Shown piece by piece: positions 12,316-26,800 of a stretch of DNA of 64,000 nucleotides. The stretch is from Ichthyophonus hoferi (Eukaryota > Opisthokonta > Ichthyosporea > Ichthyophonida > Ichthyophonidae), in the NCBI GenBank assembly GCA_002751075.1, contig NAOQ01000270.1, forward strand, positions 1,954-65,953, written 5' to 3'. How positions within the stretch are numbered: position 1 is the first letter of the stretch; each line of letters opens with the position of its first letter. The translations under genes were made by a program, and so were the position numbers. The notes beneath the pieces are model-generated. The model saw only the letters and a program-made list of their open reading frames with translations, was not told where the DNA came from and made no database searches.

Positions 12316-15300
12316 TATTCATACAAACCAACCCACCCTAACCACGCTAACTCATTATGATGGTACGGGGCATGTATAGATGAAAGACAGGGGATAACCT
12401 ACTACGACAGCGTGACGCTACTAGACCTGGGTGTTACTGTACGGCAGTATGATACTATTCATATGACCGCTGGCAGTTCTCTGCCCTATGTGGCCTGGGT
12501 TTGGCGTATATACACTAGGGAGAATGCGTATGTTTTTTGCTTTATTATTATTATTCTATCTTTTCTTGCACCGTTATTCTTCTGTAGATTACTATTCTTT
12601 TTAGTCTTATACTTGATTTATTATTAATGTGTATGTGGTATAGAGTATATATATCTCTTTATAGTCATATATGGCATGTCAAAATATATGCGCGGTCTAG
12701 TGAATGGAGAATCCTTGGCATGTGAGATAGAATGAAGGTGTAGAAGGAGAGATTAAGGGGGAGGGAAAGGGAGGGAAAGGGAGGGAGAGAGAGAAGGGTC
12801 TATTGGTGATAAAGATATAGGGTGAAACATTAGATAACGGATGGTAAGTATGTGCAAACAGAGATATAGAGAGAAAGATGGAGATGGAGATAGGGATATA
12901 TTACATATGTAGTCTGGAAAAATAGTTAGGCAAATCTATTGGTGTTAAATGACAATCCAAGATGATCTTCTATCACAACCGAACCAGTCAATGGCAAAGG
13001 TCCCGCGACTGTATTAATATTATAGGCCTCATCCACGTGCTATGTCTATTCATTTTATTTGGATCACATCTGACCATAATCAATATATATATATATATAT
13101 ATGTTATTGCGAAGGATAATTGATTGCATAAAAACAAAGTATATATATATAATATTTGTAGATATATATATACATATAGAAAGTGGGCACTACCAGAGCC
13201 TAGCTTCGAACTAATTAGCCTCTGCTTGCCATACAGCCCTAAATCTTGTATCCTAGCCAGTACCTGGTTTTATCGCTGGTAGGTGATTCGTCTGTTTATG
13301 CTTAGTAGTAATATATAGTATACAGTATACATACAGGCATGCACCTGTTATCTGACTTAATTACTAATTATAGTTAATTAATTATTATACTGTATACTAT
13401 ACATACAGTCATGCACCTATTATCTAACTTAATTACTAATTATAGTTAATTAATTATTATACTGTATACTATACATACAGGCATTCACCTATTATCTGAC
13501 TTAATTACTAATTATAGTTAATTAATTATTGTATAGAGTTGCATTAAATAATTCCTAGGTAGTATATAATATATACTTGTATGTGTCTTTCTTTATACCT
13601 GCCTATATACCTTTTCCATTATATTTACAATTATTTCTTCTTAATATCTTTATCTATTTCGTTTTTATTTCTTTTGGCTTTTCTAGTAAACTAATCCTTT
13701 ATTAATATTTGTTATTGCATGTGGATGTCTGTTTACATGTTTCTTGAGCATGTGGCCAATACATGGGACTTATACACATATGTACTTAATATATAATATA
13801 TAAATATCATATTTATACTACCTATAATACCTACAAGACATATAATACCTATAATCCATATAATACCTATAATCCATATAAAAAAGATAATACATACAAT
13901 GTCTATAATATATATTGTATATTTATTTGTGTGCATACATAGTAAATATCTATGCGCATCTTATCCTATATATTGTCCTGGTGTATGTATGTATAGTGTA
14001 CAGACAAATCCTTTACAGTTACTAAATCCAAAAGATATATATACATACATATGCTTAATAATATGTATGTTTTGATCTGGCCTATATCTACCTCACTCTT
14101 TCAGAAGTCGGAGAACTGCATAATATCACTAGATAGTGAGAATAGTATTTGCTGACGTAGTAACATAGCTCTAGTTAATTATCGATCTCATTGTGCGATG
14201 TCCACATTCACACCCAAGCGCATCAAGGAATCCATCTCTTCTGAATTAGAACAGAGATATAATTACTACAGCCAGTTACCTAAAGAGTTGGTTTATATAT
14301 CTTTTTTTTAATTGGTAAATATATCCACTGTGTAGTGGGTAGGGCATAAATAGGAGATAGTTTAACAAATCTACAGTTTTTGTTGGACAAAGGTCAGGGA
14401 TCTGTTGAGAACCGCAGTTAAAGGACCTAAGTTAATTTACCGCTTGTGATTGGAGCCTGGGCGATAGTTTAGATTAGGTTTAATTAGAAATTAGCCAATG
14501 CTATTTTAGTACAAATGATATTGGTATATTTAATTTATTGATCCATCAATGCAATATTAATATCAATTGATTACTGTGTATTATTGGCCAATCACATTAA
14601 TGCTTTCAGAGTTAATCCAATGACAAGAGATATTTGTTTCTGGGATGATATACAGGCCAATCTTATGGGGTTGATCTATATGCCATAAGGCCACAAGGAG
14701 AGAAAGGATATGAGTGGTACTAGAAAAGGATGGTTACTATAACTAACATACGATAATGATTGGCTCTTTAATTTTAACAGGAGTGATGTATTGGAAGAGA
14801 GGGCAAGGAATCCCCTGGGGAGAAGCTACCGCATAAAGAAGGAGGAGTATAACCCCAAGACTGTTGGCAAAGAACTGTATATTGGTATGCATTGTGATGA
14901 AAATCTGTTAGATTCCTTTGAGTCCCTGTGCACAGTGAACTGGTGTGAAGGTAGGTTGACATGCCACTAGCTACACTAGTTAATTAGCTCATATCTTGCA
15001 CAGTATAGTTGTTAATGTTTCTGTATCTGGATATCTTCTTTATTTCGTTCTGTTTTGTTTCTTTTTTTTCTTTTTTATTTTTCGTACTAAGCTGTTCTTT
15101 ATCTTTATAATATTAGAGCGCTACAGGTATGTTATGCATGTATAGGAATATGTTATGTATGTATGGATATATGTTATGTATGTATGGGAATATATTATGC
15201 GTGTATGGGTATATGTTATGTATGTATGGGTATTTGTTATATATGTATGGGTATATGTTATGTATGTATGGATATATGTTATGTATGTATGGGAATATAT

Positions 15301-18300
15301 TATGCATGTATGGGTATATGTTATGTATGTATGGGTATATGTTATGCATGTATGGGTATATGTTATGTATGTATGGGAATATGTTATGTATGTATGCATT
15401 AAGATATGAATGTAAAATAGTTATGCAAAGGGAATGTGAATTTATTGCATGTCAATATTTGTATATATATATTATAACTGAAGATTAAATCTCAATAAAA
15501 ATATATTGAAGAGAGATGAGAGGATAGAATTACTAGAAAGATAAACGGGCAATATGAAATTGCACTAGTTAGTGTAAGTATGTGTAGGTCTACACTGTCA
15601 TAAGAGTATCAGGAGGGATAGCTTCAATTGATCTAACCAGTTGGCGGTGGTGATTGTTTAAGCAGAATAAAATGTGATATATTAAGATAGTGTATCCTTA
15701 TTGAGGATTTGTTATGGTCTATTGGCTGTCATTATTGACTAATTAATTATATACTGTTTGAATTACCAATACCAATGATCGGCTTTCTATTGGTTATACA
15801 GCCAAGCCAATTAGTGAGCCTAGTTAGTTCTTAGCCATTGATCAACTACCATTTTATTCAAAAGAATTAGAAGTTATGACTAGTCACCAGTCGGAACACA
15901 TGAGATAAATTGGCTACCAATCAAAATACAGATCTGGTGTCTATTGTGAAGAACTACTATTGGTTCCTAATACGTATTGGTTAACTGATGGATTGTGCTT
16001 CAACTACAGCTAGAGACTTAATTAAGCAATTAATTAAAAGCCATTAACCCCTATAAGTCAATTTATAATGACAGAATAAGCTGACAATCAAATATTTACA
16101 TTTCATTAAATTAATTATGGTTATTAATATTTACTAGATATTGTCCCAAGGCTATAGTCTAATGAGTGGTAGACTGGACCTGTATACATGTACTACATAT
16201 ACTACATATATAGTGTCTACAGTATACTAACTACAGTCATTGGTCTCTCGTTTATCTCAGATAACACCATTCCTAATAAGGCAACTCTTTCTTTTTATCA
16301 CTCCAATGAGTACTATTGTAGACGACTGATTGCTGAGGATTTCGTAACTTATCCATTGGATGATTTAAGAGAGTATTCATAGTACGTAGTGCTTTTTATC
16401 TTTTAATACTGATTGGGAAATACTGATTTATATTTTAATTGCATACATTATATATATAGACCATATTTAGTTAACTGGGTTGATTTCATATGGATATGAT
16501 TAGTCTAACGTACACCTAGATACAATACAGATGTGTAGCACATTGACTTCCCGCTCATATTCATCTATCTTATATATTATAGGGGGTTTCGATCCAAATG
16601 ATAAGTTTTTCCATCAAAAGTAAAACCTTACTGATCACAATTAAAATTGCATATACATATCACAGATAAAAAGAAGGAAAAAAAATGAATATTTTATTAT
16701 CCCAATAAAAGACGTGAACTTTTTCAATGTATTTGTTCTCCATTTGGATGTGAAACTTATCATTTTGGATCGAAAACCCCTAAATACAATATTTACTGGG
16801 TCTAAAACCCTCTTCTGGTCTTTTTCTCTTGCTCATTAACTATTACAGTGGCTATTTAACTACATATATACAAACTCTGACTATATGTAGAAATATCCAT
16901 ATATAGTATAATATAGTATGGTATAGTATAATGTATATATCCTACCTATCAAGCTCTAGATATTATTAATGCCTTATAAACAATTGATACTATAACCAAT
17001 AATACCCAAGTATTAATATAACCTGGACCAATCTCTCTCTAGTCATGGAACCTCAGATCAAAAGGTAGCCTTATTAGGAAGTAGCCCAATGAAAGACTTT
17101 CAGGAATGGCTGAGGAAACAGTTTGCCAATAAGGAGAAGGTAGTGGATTTAAAGAATGCCACATCGGATCTTAAAATTAGCACCAATGAAAACGAGGTTA
17201 AAGGTACCAATCAGGTTAGTGATTCGATAAAGCAGCCACGGGCTAGGCTGTGTATATATACTATCATGCATACATGCTATCATACATACATATATATATG
17301 TCTTGGGATATTTATGCATGGAGAGACCCAGGTAGGAGTGTTGGTTGATATGGTTACATACATACATACCCCTAGATGCTAGAGGGTGCAGCCTTTGTAT
17401 CTATATAATATCATGTGTACGCCGGCATATGTAAGATGGTATACATTATCAAGGTTATTAGTAGAGACAGTCCTGACTATTGTTTGACGATGTTTATCTT
17501 AACCTTCTATTGTATTTCTGTTCTACATGGACCGTATGCATTTATTTTTTATTTTTTTACTCTACTATATATATATATATATGAGTGTAATTATATATCT
17601 AGGATTATACATACATACGCGTATAATACGTGTACATATACATACATGCATGGATACACGTCATAACCTTTGTCTACCCTAAGTCTTATACAGCCGGTAC
17701 TTTAAAGTCAAACGGAGAAGATAATGACAGTGTTGAAAGAAAATCCATTAAAAGAACAGATGTAAATGATGATATGGAGCTGGTAAAACGTAGCAGAAAA
17801 CTCTCGGAGGGAGAGAGGAGACTGGATTATTCAGCAAGGATAAAGACAGGGAATGACCCTGAACAATCTAGAACATCATCTAGGCTCGATGATGATGACA
17901 GAGAGATGAAGTTAGAGAGAGAGAGAAGGAGGAAACGAAAAGAGAAGATACAGAGAGAGGAGGCGAAGAGAATAGGATATAGAAGTAGTAGCAGGGAGAT
18001 AGATAGCAATGAGAAACATGCATTAAGTGAGGTGTCAAAATTAAAAAAGGAACAAAGCATTGCAAAGTTGGCTGCACGCACAGAAGAAGAAAGACAACAC
18101 CGAAAAAGTACTATGATCGTTTTGTCTGAAACTACAGGAGAACAGGTATGGTTGTATGTGTATGTGTGTGAAATAAAGCCATTTATAACTTTGTTAATAT
18201 AAATTTTCTTATGAAACTGACATTAATCATTCCTGCAATTCGTTAAATAACCAATTTGCATTCAATACGGCTTATTGTTATTACTAGTTTTATTACTATT

Positions 18301-20857
18301 GTATGGATTATTTACATAACAAACGAGCATACACTGGAATTAATAGTATTGTAATGTTATTAAGGATTGCGTGCTAGGTAGGTGTATAATGGTACTGATG
18401 GATGGATGAGCTGAGCGAACCTGTATATGTACTCATGTATAGTTATAGTAATTAATTAATTAATTAATTAATTACTTAATTCCTTGATTATGTATGGTAT
18501 ATGTATTATATATGGGAATAGATGGAGGTATAGTAATTAATTACTTAATTACTTAATTATTTAATTACTTGATTATGTCCATATGTACATATGTATGTGT
18601 TATAATGTTCCTGTAAGTTAGGGGTTGAGGCGATAAAGGGAGAGAGGGATGTGTCATTTTGATATTGGGTTTTTAATCTGTAATTGACATTACAATCTGT
18701 ATGCTATATGATTATAGGATATTATATCACCTTACGTAAGGTTATCTGTTGTTGCTATTGTATTGGAGACCTGGCGGGAGGAATATATATAGTTACATCC
18801 AGTAGAGTTCGATTTTAAATTTTAATATTGATATTACTGTTTATGTGTATGTGTATGATAGGGTATTTAATGTAGTTGACTATATAAGAGAGAGAGAGTA
18901 ACCTGTGTGGTTTTAGGTTAGTGCTGTTATGTTATGATTGGCTGCCCTCACATTCTTCTGTGAGCATATGCTCTACAACATTGCCATTATTTTACAAGCT
19001 GGGCATATAGTATTATATACTTATGTATATTGTATGAACAACAAGTGTTATCATAGTTCTGTGTTATGTATGTCTGTATAGTGTTTTTAGCATACTACTA
19101 TATGGTTTAGTATATATATAGCAGGGACGTATTATTAGACAAAAGCAACGAAATTTAAATAAATACGTACACATTGTATACAGTGTAATACTACACAATC
19201 TCCTCCTTGTATGTGTGGAGACATTCTATCATTTCTTGTTTTATATATGTGCTTGTACCAATTGAATGGTTTGTATATACATATATATAATGGGCTTTAC
19301 ATGTATATATATATATATATATATATTAGTGGGCTTTACATGTACATATATAACGTTTCTAATTGGCGGTACAATGGGATAGGGGGACGAAAGACATGAT
19401 AAGGTGCACGTGCCCTGCCCACTGTGTACGAAGCACAGTTTTGTAATGTATGGCACCCTATCTAACCATTTGCAGCTGTAAGTATATGATTTGATTGGCT
19501 CCTTAAGGCCATCTGTCCTTATCTAATACCTCCTATATCTACACATAGCACATACACGTGCACATACTTATACACATACTTATACACATACTTATACATA
19601 TACTTATACACATACACATACATACACACACATACACATACACATAAATACATTTACACATGCATATACATACACATACATAAACATGCACATACACATA
19701 CATACACATACATACACATACACATACATATAACCTATGATGGATATTACGTGTGTAAATGTGTGTACCTATAGCCATATATCTATTACCTTTAGATTTT
19801 TTAAAATTATTTTAGGTAGTTATAATAAAGTCAAGCACGTACGATATTATAATAAGAGCCACTAATATAATAAATTGATATAAATAAATAAATGTGTTAT
19901 TAAAGCTACTATATATAATATATAAAAACCATATATCTTGTATTATATTATGATGTTTTTTATTTTATTTTTTTATATTTTTATTATGTTTTTTATTAGG
20001 TATACATATTCATTTACATTTCTACTTGCACTTATCTTTACTTTAGCTTGATTTTTTTATTGGTAGAGTTTTTGATTTAAACTCTATTTTTAATTGCACT
20101 TGCTCTTCTATAGTAGTTATCTGCACTTATTCTGATTGGATTTTTTTCTTTTTCAGAGCCCATAACTGTAAGCGCCAAGTAATTACTCAGTATAGTAGGC
20201 ATTGGTTTGCCAAAGAACAACAAAGGTATAGTACGCTGTATATATGTTTTTATATACTTTCTCTAACATTCTCTTTCACATTTTTCTTTTTTTTTCTCAC
20301 TCTTTCTCTTGTCTTTTAGATTTCTTTCTTTCATTTTCTTCTTTCATACCCTAAGTAAAATATTATTTCTAATTGGTATGTTGGTGGTGACTGGACCAGC
20401 AAATCTATCCGTGTACTGTTTACACAATAATATTACATTATACCATACTATATTCCTCTTAATACTATACTATAATACTATGTTATAATACTATACTATA
20501 ATATTATGTTAAAATGGAGTTCTTTAGCTAGAATTAACTCTGCATTGGAGATAGAGCGCTATAGAATGGATAATATTTCCCCTAGCTACCTCGGGCCTTT
20601 TTTTGCACCATATTAACTATTATTCCGCTGTCAATAGCTGGATAGAGAGAGTAGAAAGCTATAGGGCCAAAAGTGGGGGGGGTGGGGTGTGGCAGGCAGA
20701 GTACAGAAGCAAGACATCTAGTTGGGGTGTGTGATTGCTAACCAATACGGGCAGATTAAAGCGAGATAGGAGGATTGATGAACAATACGCATTGGATAAA
20801 GAAAGGGAAAGGGACCGGAGGAAGAAGCAGAAAAAGTCGGGTAAGCTAATCATATCA

Positions 20858-20891
<34 letters not shown>

Positions 20892-23800
20892 GATAGCAGC
20901 TATGACGTCATTATTACTCATATGTTCCATTCTCTCTTTCCTTTTCAACCTTTATTTTTTAATGCTGTTTTAGAATTTATATCTACCTAATTCTATTATT
21001 GTTATATTATTAATATAATATTCTTTATTAGAGTGCTAGCTATTACTGGTTTCAATATGACGTGTTGCAGTTTTCTCTTTGTGCTTGTTATATCTTGTTG
21101 GTATTGTATGTTCCTAGTGTAATTAGTTCTCCAGTGTTTTTATTATTATTATAATTCTCTATTATTCCCTTCCTTCTCTTCTCTACATTCTAAACCGGTT
21201 GATTATGTAACAAGAACTGCAAAAGGAGATAAAGATAGTACTCGAATATAGTAGTAACGGCAATAGTAATAGTAGTAATAATAATAGTAGATGCTTATAT
21301 ATCATTACTTCATTGCTATAATGTACATCTTTTACCTTTTACGAGGTCTACAACATGCCCTTATTATCCTCCTATCTTATTAGTATTTGTATTCTCAGGT
21401 AATATGATTGCTACCTTATTAGGACTGACTGCAAATGATTGGTTGGCCATATACCCCCAATGAAGGAACGAATTATATTACGTGACAAGAGTTGATAATT
21501 AGGTTCACAGGGTCTTCTCCTATATATAGTAACACGCCTCTTAACTGACCAACCCCTATTCCCCTATCCCTCTATATGTGTGACATTAATGCAATCATAT
21601 CTAGCTAGTGACAATCAGGACGACCAGAGTGTAAGTTTATCTCTATTTTCCATGACTTATATATTGTTTTCTGCCTAGCCTGTTTTCTTTTTAGGTTATG
21701 TTACTTTCAATTGCCTTTTGCCTTGCTCAACTCCAATACTTTCTTTTCTACTCACAATTTTTTAGTCAAATCACTGGTTTCCTATTCATGTTTACATCTG
21801 TATTCGGTAAGTATAGAAGTACAATGAGCTTCTAGCTAATTGTATAATAACAATGCACGAACATATGTGAGTTTATAACAATTGATATGCAAAGTTAATC
21901 TTTATCATCGATATAGTAGGTCTTTAGCCAATAAGATATGCCAATCTAAAATCATAAACATAATGTAAAAGCAGTCATTGTTGAAATTGTTAAAAAAGCA
22001 ATATTTAATTAATTAATTTAGGTATTTCTTTATATAACTTAACTATAAACATTTAATATTATTAGCAACTATTATTACATATGTAGCCTGGGCAAATAGT
22101 TAGTGTAATTAATATATTGGTATTAAATGGCAATCCAAGATTATCTCAAAATTGAACCTGTCAGTCAAAGGTAGAGATTCTGCAAGTATATAATAAGCCA
22201 TTTCAGATCATATGTTTTGGATCCAAATGTAAATATACATTAGCCTGCTAGTATCTTAATCTCTTAATCGAATGGTATAGTCTTCCATTTCATGCCTACC
22301 ATTACAACCTAAGGTGTAACCCAACCATGTCTGGGGACAATATGCATAGCAACCAGTGGCCAATAGTAATGGCTATGAAGTAGTCGACTGTTTTGGTAAT
22401 ATTGTTATTATATAGTTGAAAATTTTGAGATTAGTAACCAAAATAAAAACTTGTGATTGACTGCATGTTCGTTTAGGTTTTTTAATTAGATATGTATCCA
22501 AGCATAACTATACATTAAAAGTTATACCAACCACATTCCCGTCCTTCTTCCTTTTCCCGCTTTTGTGAATCTGGGTTTGACCCAATCACATTTGATTGTA
22601 GGTGATGCTTAATCTGGTTTCCTAATCATATCCTTCACATAACAGGATAATTTTGGTGACTTCAAGATTCCAAAGAAGCCCAAGGTGTGTTAACAGAAAA
22701 TGTATTATTGTAGTATTGTAATAGGGTAGGATAGGATTATTTATATAGTAGAGGATAGAATAGGATAGGATAGGATAGAATAGAATAGAATAGAATAGAA
22801 TAGAATAGAATAGGGTAGTATAGTATAGTATAGTATAGAATAGAATAGAATAGGATAGAATAGTATAGTATAGGATGGTCAGACTACCTGCAGACAATCA
22901 TATAATATTTGGTTTTTTTGACTTTCATTTGGATGTTTCGTTCTTATGTTGTTTTCTGATTATTCTCTTTACACCCAGTTATTTTTTTGATCTCTATTGT
23001 TATAAGCTTCCTGCATTACCTACCACCTATGTATTAGACCATATGTATTTATTTTTCATTCATTTCATGATTGCTTGCACTAACCTTGCGTCTCTTTCTG
23101 TTTATTCCCCTATAGATTATACAGACCCGCGAGCCATTGCATGCACGCCAACGTTCATCCACTCCAGATTCAGTGAAGGACGAGATGGAAGAGGATAGTG
23201 TGTGGCTGCCTGATAGCTGTGACATCTCTCCCTTCAAGGCTCCCCTAAAGCAAAGTGGGCCTTATGTGCCTCTACAGACTACGTCTTATTCACCAGCCGC
23301 AAGTTGCGGTAATAATAATAGTAATCATGTAGAGCAACATACCACTACCACTCGGTCTCTAAGCCAACAGAAATCAAATTATGATAGTGATGTTGATCTT
23401 GGTCCTGCTTCAGGCTCAAAACCTAGCAATACCTCTGTGGACCTTGACCTGAAACGGGAAGGCTTGAAGCCTAGCCGTACTCCAGTGGACCTTGTCATCA
23501 AACGAGAATCACCTTCCCCTCCACCTCCACCTCCATCACGCTCCTTGCAGTCCCAGTTCATATCCCCAGGCTCTGGCTCTGGTTCCCCGCCAGCTCTACC
23601 CCGTAGACCTTCAGCTTCACAGCCACCTAGTACCCAGAGACCGAGGCCTAGGTCAGAGTCAGAGAGTGATGATGACCTAGGTCCTGCCATAGAGGGAAAG
23701 ACTGAGAATATACCTAGAAATATACCTAGCAACACAGTCTTTAGACAAGACTTGTATCAAAAGAACTGCAATAACATACAAACGTCATCATCTCCACCAT

Positions 23801-26800
23801 TGCCTTCTCCACGTCCATGCCCCCCCAACCCATCTCCACCAAGGCAGATACAATCTGTACAGCCACTACAACCACAGCAATCACATTCACCCCAACGGTT
23901 TGCAGCTCCGTCACAAAACGTCACAAGATATTCTTCCATTGATTCTTCATTACAACATGGCATAACCCAGCCACCACCTAAGAAACAGTTGTCAGATTCT
24001 GATAGTGATGATGATCTGGGCCCGAGCTCAGGGCTGAAGACTGGCAGTAATACACCCCGCCAACAAGCACCTTTGAGACAAGTATCATATCAGCAGAACA
24101 AGATACAACAACAACAACAACAACAACAACCAAGGCAACTGCCATCACCCCCCCACCCACCGTCATTCCAATCACGAACAAACGCAGGCTATTCCTCCAG
24201 CCCTCTTTCAGTGCAGAATAGCCCATATAGCCCATCCAAGCCATCATGTAGGCAGGCAGAACCATCAAGATCACGATCACAATCATATTCCCAAAGATCA
24301 AGATCAAGATCAACGTCACATTCTCATGGCGAAGACCCTGTTGGCCTGACCCTAAGAGAAAGGGAAATGCCCGCTGCTGAGAGAGCCAGCCCAGCTCTCC
24401 TGAGGTCAGATCCAGTTGTGCAGGACAGGTTAACCCAACGACACACACCACAGCGAGAACTAAGTCAACAACAACTACGGCCTGCAAAGACTGCATACAC
24501 CCCACCACCACCGCCTACTGTGAGACAGCAGCCTGCTCCTAGACAAGTACAAAGGAATGGCACAGAATCTGATAGCGATGATGACCTGGGGCCTGTCAGA
24601 AGATTTAGCACTAGCACTGGCAATAGATCCACTACTACAACCTTGCCACCTGAATTACTACATCAACAAACTATCTCCCAACAACAACAACCCAGCCATA
24701 TCCCCTCTCCCTCTCCACTCCCTCAGTTCTGTCAACCAAACACATTTCAATCACAAGCACAGAACATACCCAAGGTGTCTGCCACCAATCCAAGTCAATC
24801 ACTGAAAGGTGATAGGTCCTCCCCACGTGATATTCAAAGCCAATCCCAATCACATACCTGGTATTTTGTTAGGAATGACGTGGAATATTCTTCATATTCT
24901 TCACTAATGACTGAAAAGTCACCACGTGATGAATTGCCAATGATAAACGAACAAGTTGAAGCAAAGCACACTAGCGCTAGCACTTCACCTATTATAAGGT
25001 ATGTTACTAATACAACTGGTTCTGATGCCGAAAATGGCAAGTCTGTATACGCTTCCTACACCCCCCCTGGTCCCATGATTCATCCAAGTCGGGCTGCAAG
25101 CATTGGCCCTATGGTACATCCGAGTCGGGTTGGAGACATTGGGTTATCCATGGTAAATATATCACTAGAGGATGGTGTTAATGATCCAGCCAGCCCTCGC
25201 CCGCAACTCTCAGGCCATGCCAGTGAAAGTGACATAGCAGCACCTGCCAGTACCCCATATCAACGCCGTGTCCTGTTGCCCACCCCCGCTACTCCAGTAT
25301 TTGTCCCTGAGTTACCTAGGTTGAAGTCACTGAAAGAACGCATCCATACTAAAAGTACACTACTCTCTCTATGTCCTTAGGTTGGGTCTATGTTGTATGT
25401 TATGTACCTCCTATGTCCATGTTTGTAAACGTTTTCATATACTTACTAAATATATATATATATATATATATTAGGATCTGGAACCTTGTCTCCTAAGATG
25501 TCTATGGAAAGTCCTCCCCTTGACAACGCGTTGCTACCTCAAGCTCATCCATTGCGATCACAGACAGGTAATGGTAATGGGGTGGAAACAATGTAAGGTC
25601 AATCATAATTATGTGGCATGCATGGATTAAAGGATTGTATTCTAATATACTAGTATACTATGAAATATGCAACATAAATACTATAGAAAGAAGTTATAAC
25701 TATATATATATATACCTTATATATAGTAGAGATGTTCTTGGTTGGTTTGAGTGGCATACTAAGCACACTTCTGAATATGGTTTGATGGGAGTGTTGTTTG
25801 TAACAGCTATGAAGAGAAGAGGTCAAAGCTAATGGTGGTTTATTTTCGTGGTGTTTTTATATTTCTCTCATTGTCTAGGTAGGTTAATTCAATCTAAGTA
25901 TGGTTGTTCAGTATGTCCAGTATGTTGTAAGTAGGTAGTGATTTTTATTTTTTTTCAATACACCAGTTGCTTCAGTGCCATCTCCGCCCTATACGAGAGT
26001 AGTAACTCCCTGTTTGAATGGTTCTAATGTCTCCCCTCTGGTTATGGCAAGGGGCTCATTGGTTAATGATGGGTTAGGTATGTACCCCTCCTTCATGTTT
26101 ATGTTTCTATAGCAGCCTCTACATACAACTACATACAACTGCAAACAATTACATATAACTACATCCCTGGTTGTACTCTTATACTTATATACTTATATAC
26201 CAATAGGCAAAGTTGCATGCTGAAGCATTTCCATGCTCTATGCTGTATTGATATTGTGCCTACTTGGGTTGTGACTAACTGGCCCTCTCTCTCTCTGACC
26301 TTTAGACCGATTATCCCTTGAGGTTATATCAAGTAATATGATTCTTGATGAAAGCACTTCCAAAAGTGAAAGGTAGGTAGGAGGGAGTACTCGTACCTGA
26401 TTACTCACCAATAACAGACAAAGCATAGATAGATAAATATAGATGGAGTGATTGATAGTCATACAAGGCATTACCTACCAATCTCACAATCAACATAACC
26501 TTATATAAGTTACTGGTATGTCTCTGACAAGTATACTGGCTTGCCTTTATAATTTTCCTCATACGAACAACTTCACTTTCCCTCCCTCTCCATCTGTATG
26601 ATATTAATCTTATATCATATAGAACCCTTGTTTGGAGTGATGTTAACAGTTACAATGTCCCCTCCTATTGTTCACCTACAGGACACTCCATTATACTTAT
26701 ACTTATACCTATACCTATACTCTATACCTATATTCTATATCTATATCTATACCTACACCTATACCTATACCTATACCTATACTTTATACCTATACTCTAT

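Noticed and set aside
11303-12379. Long open frames through the N gap (also 49022-50136)
   Set aside because: They consist of tetranucleotide-repeat translation plus N; no real coding content apart from PRMT7 exon 10 at the start of the second.
14203-14290. ATG-led segment MSTFTPKRIKES... as first exon of the large plus-strand gene
   Set aside because: A chain from 10335 through the BAH exons (ending at 13278 in phase 2) joins 14781 in frame and bypasses it; a diverged copy at 33690 marks it as a dispersed fragment.
15121-15405. CRISPR-like regular array
   Set aside because: Units are contiguous 21-bp tandem copies with no distinct spacers, in a eukaryotic intron.
19470-19480. GCAG|CT|GTAAGTAT as a 2-nt microexon restoring phase in the BAH gene
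   Set aside because: The 23-nt exon at 18718-18740 gives the same phase with ordinary splice sites.
23978-24511. 177-residue minus-strand frame
   Set aside because: Antisense shadow of the Gln/Pro/Ser-rich BAH exon 14; valine runs come from CAA repeats.
26625-26683. Possible extra BAH exon (TLVWSDVNSYNVPSY...)
   Set aside because: No donor leaves the phase required by the exon at 26873, whereas 26372 joins 26873 directly in phase.
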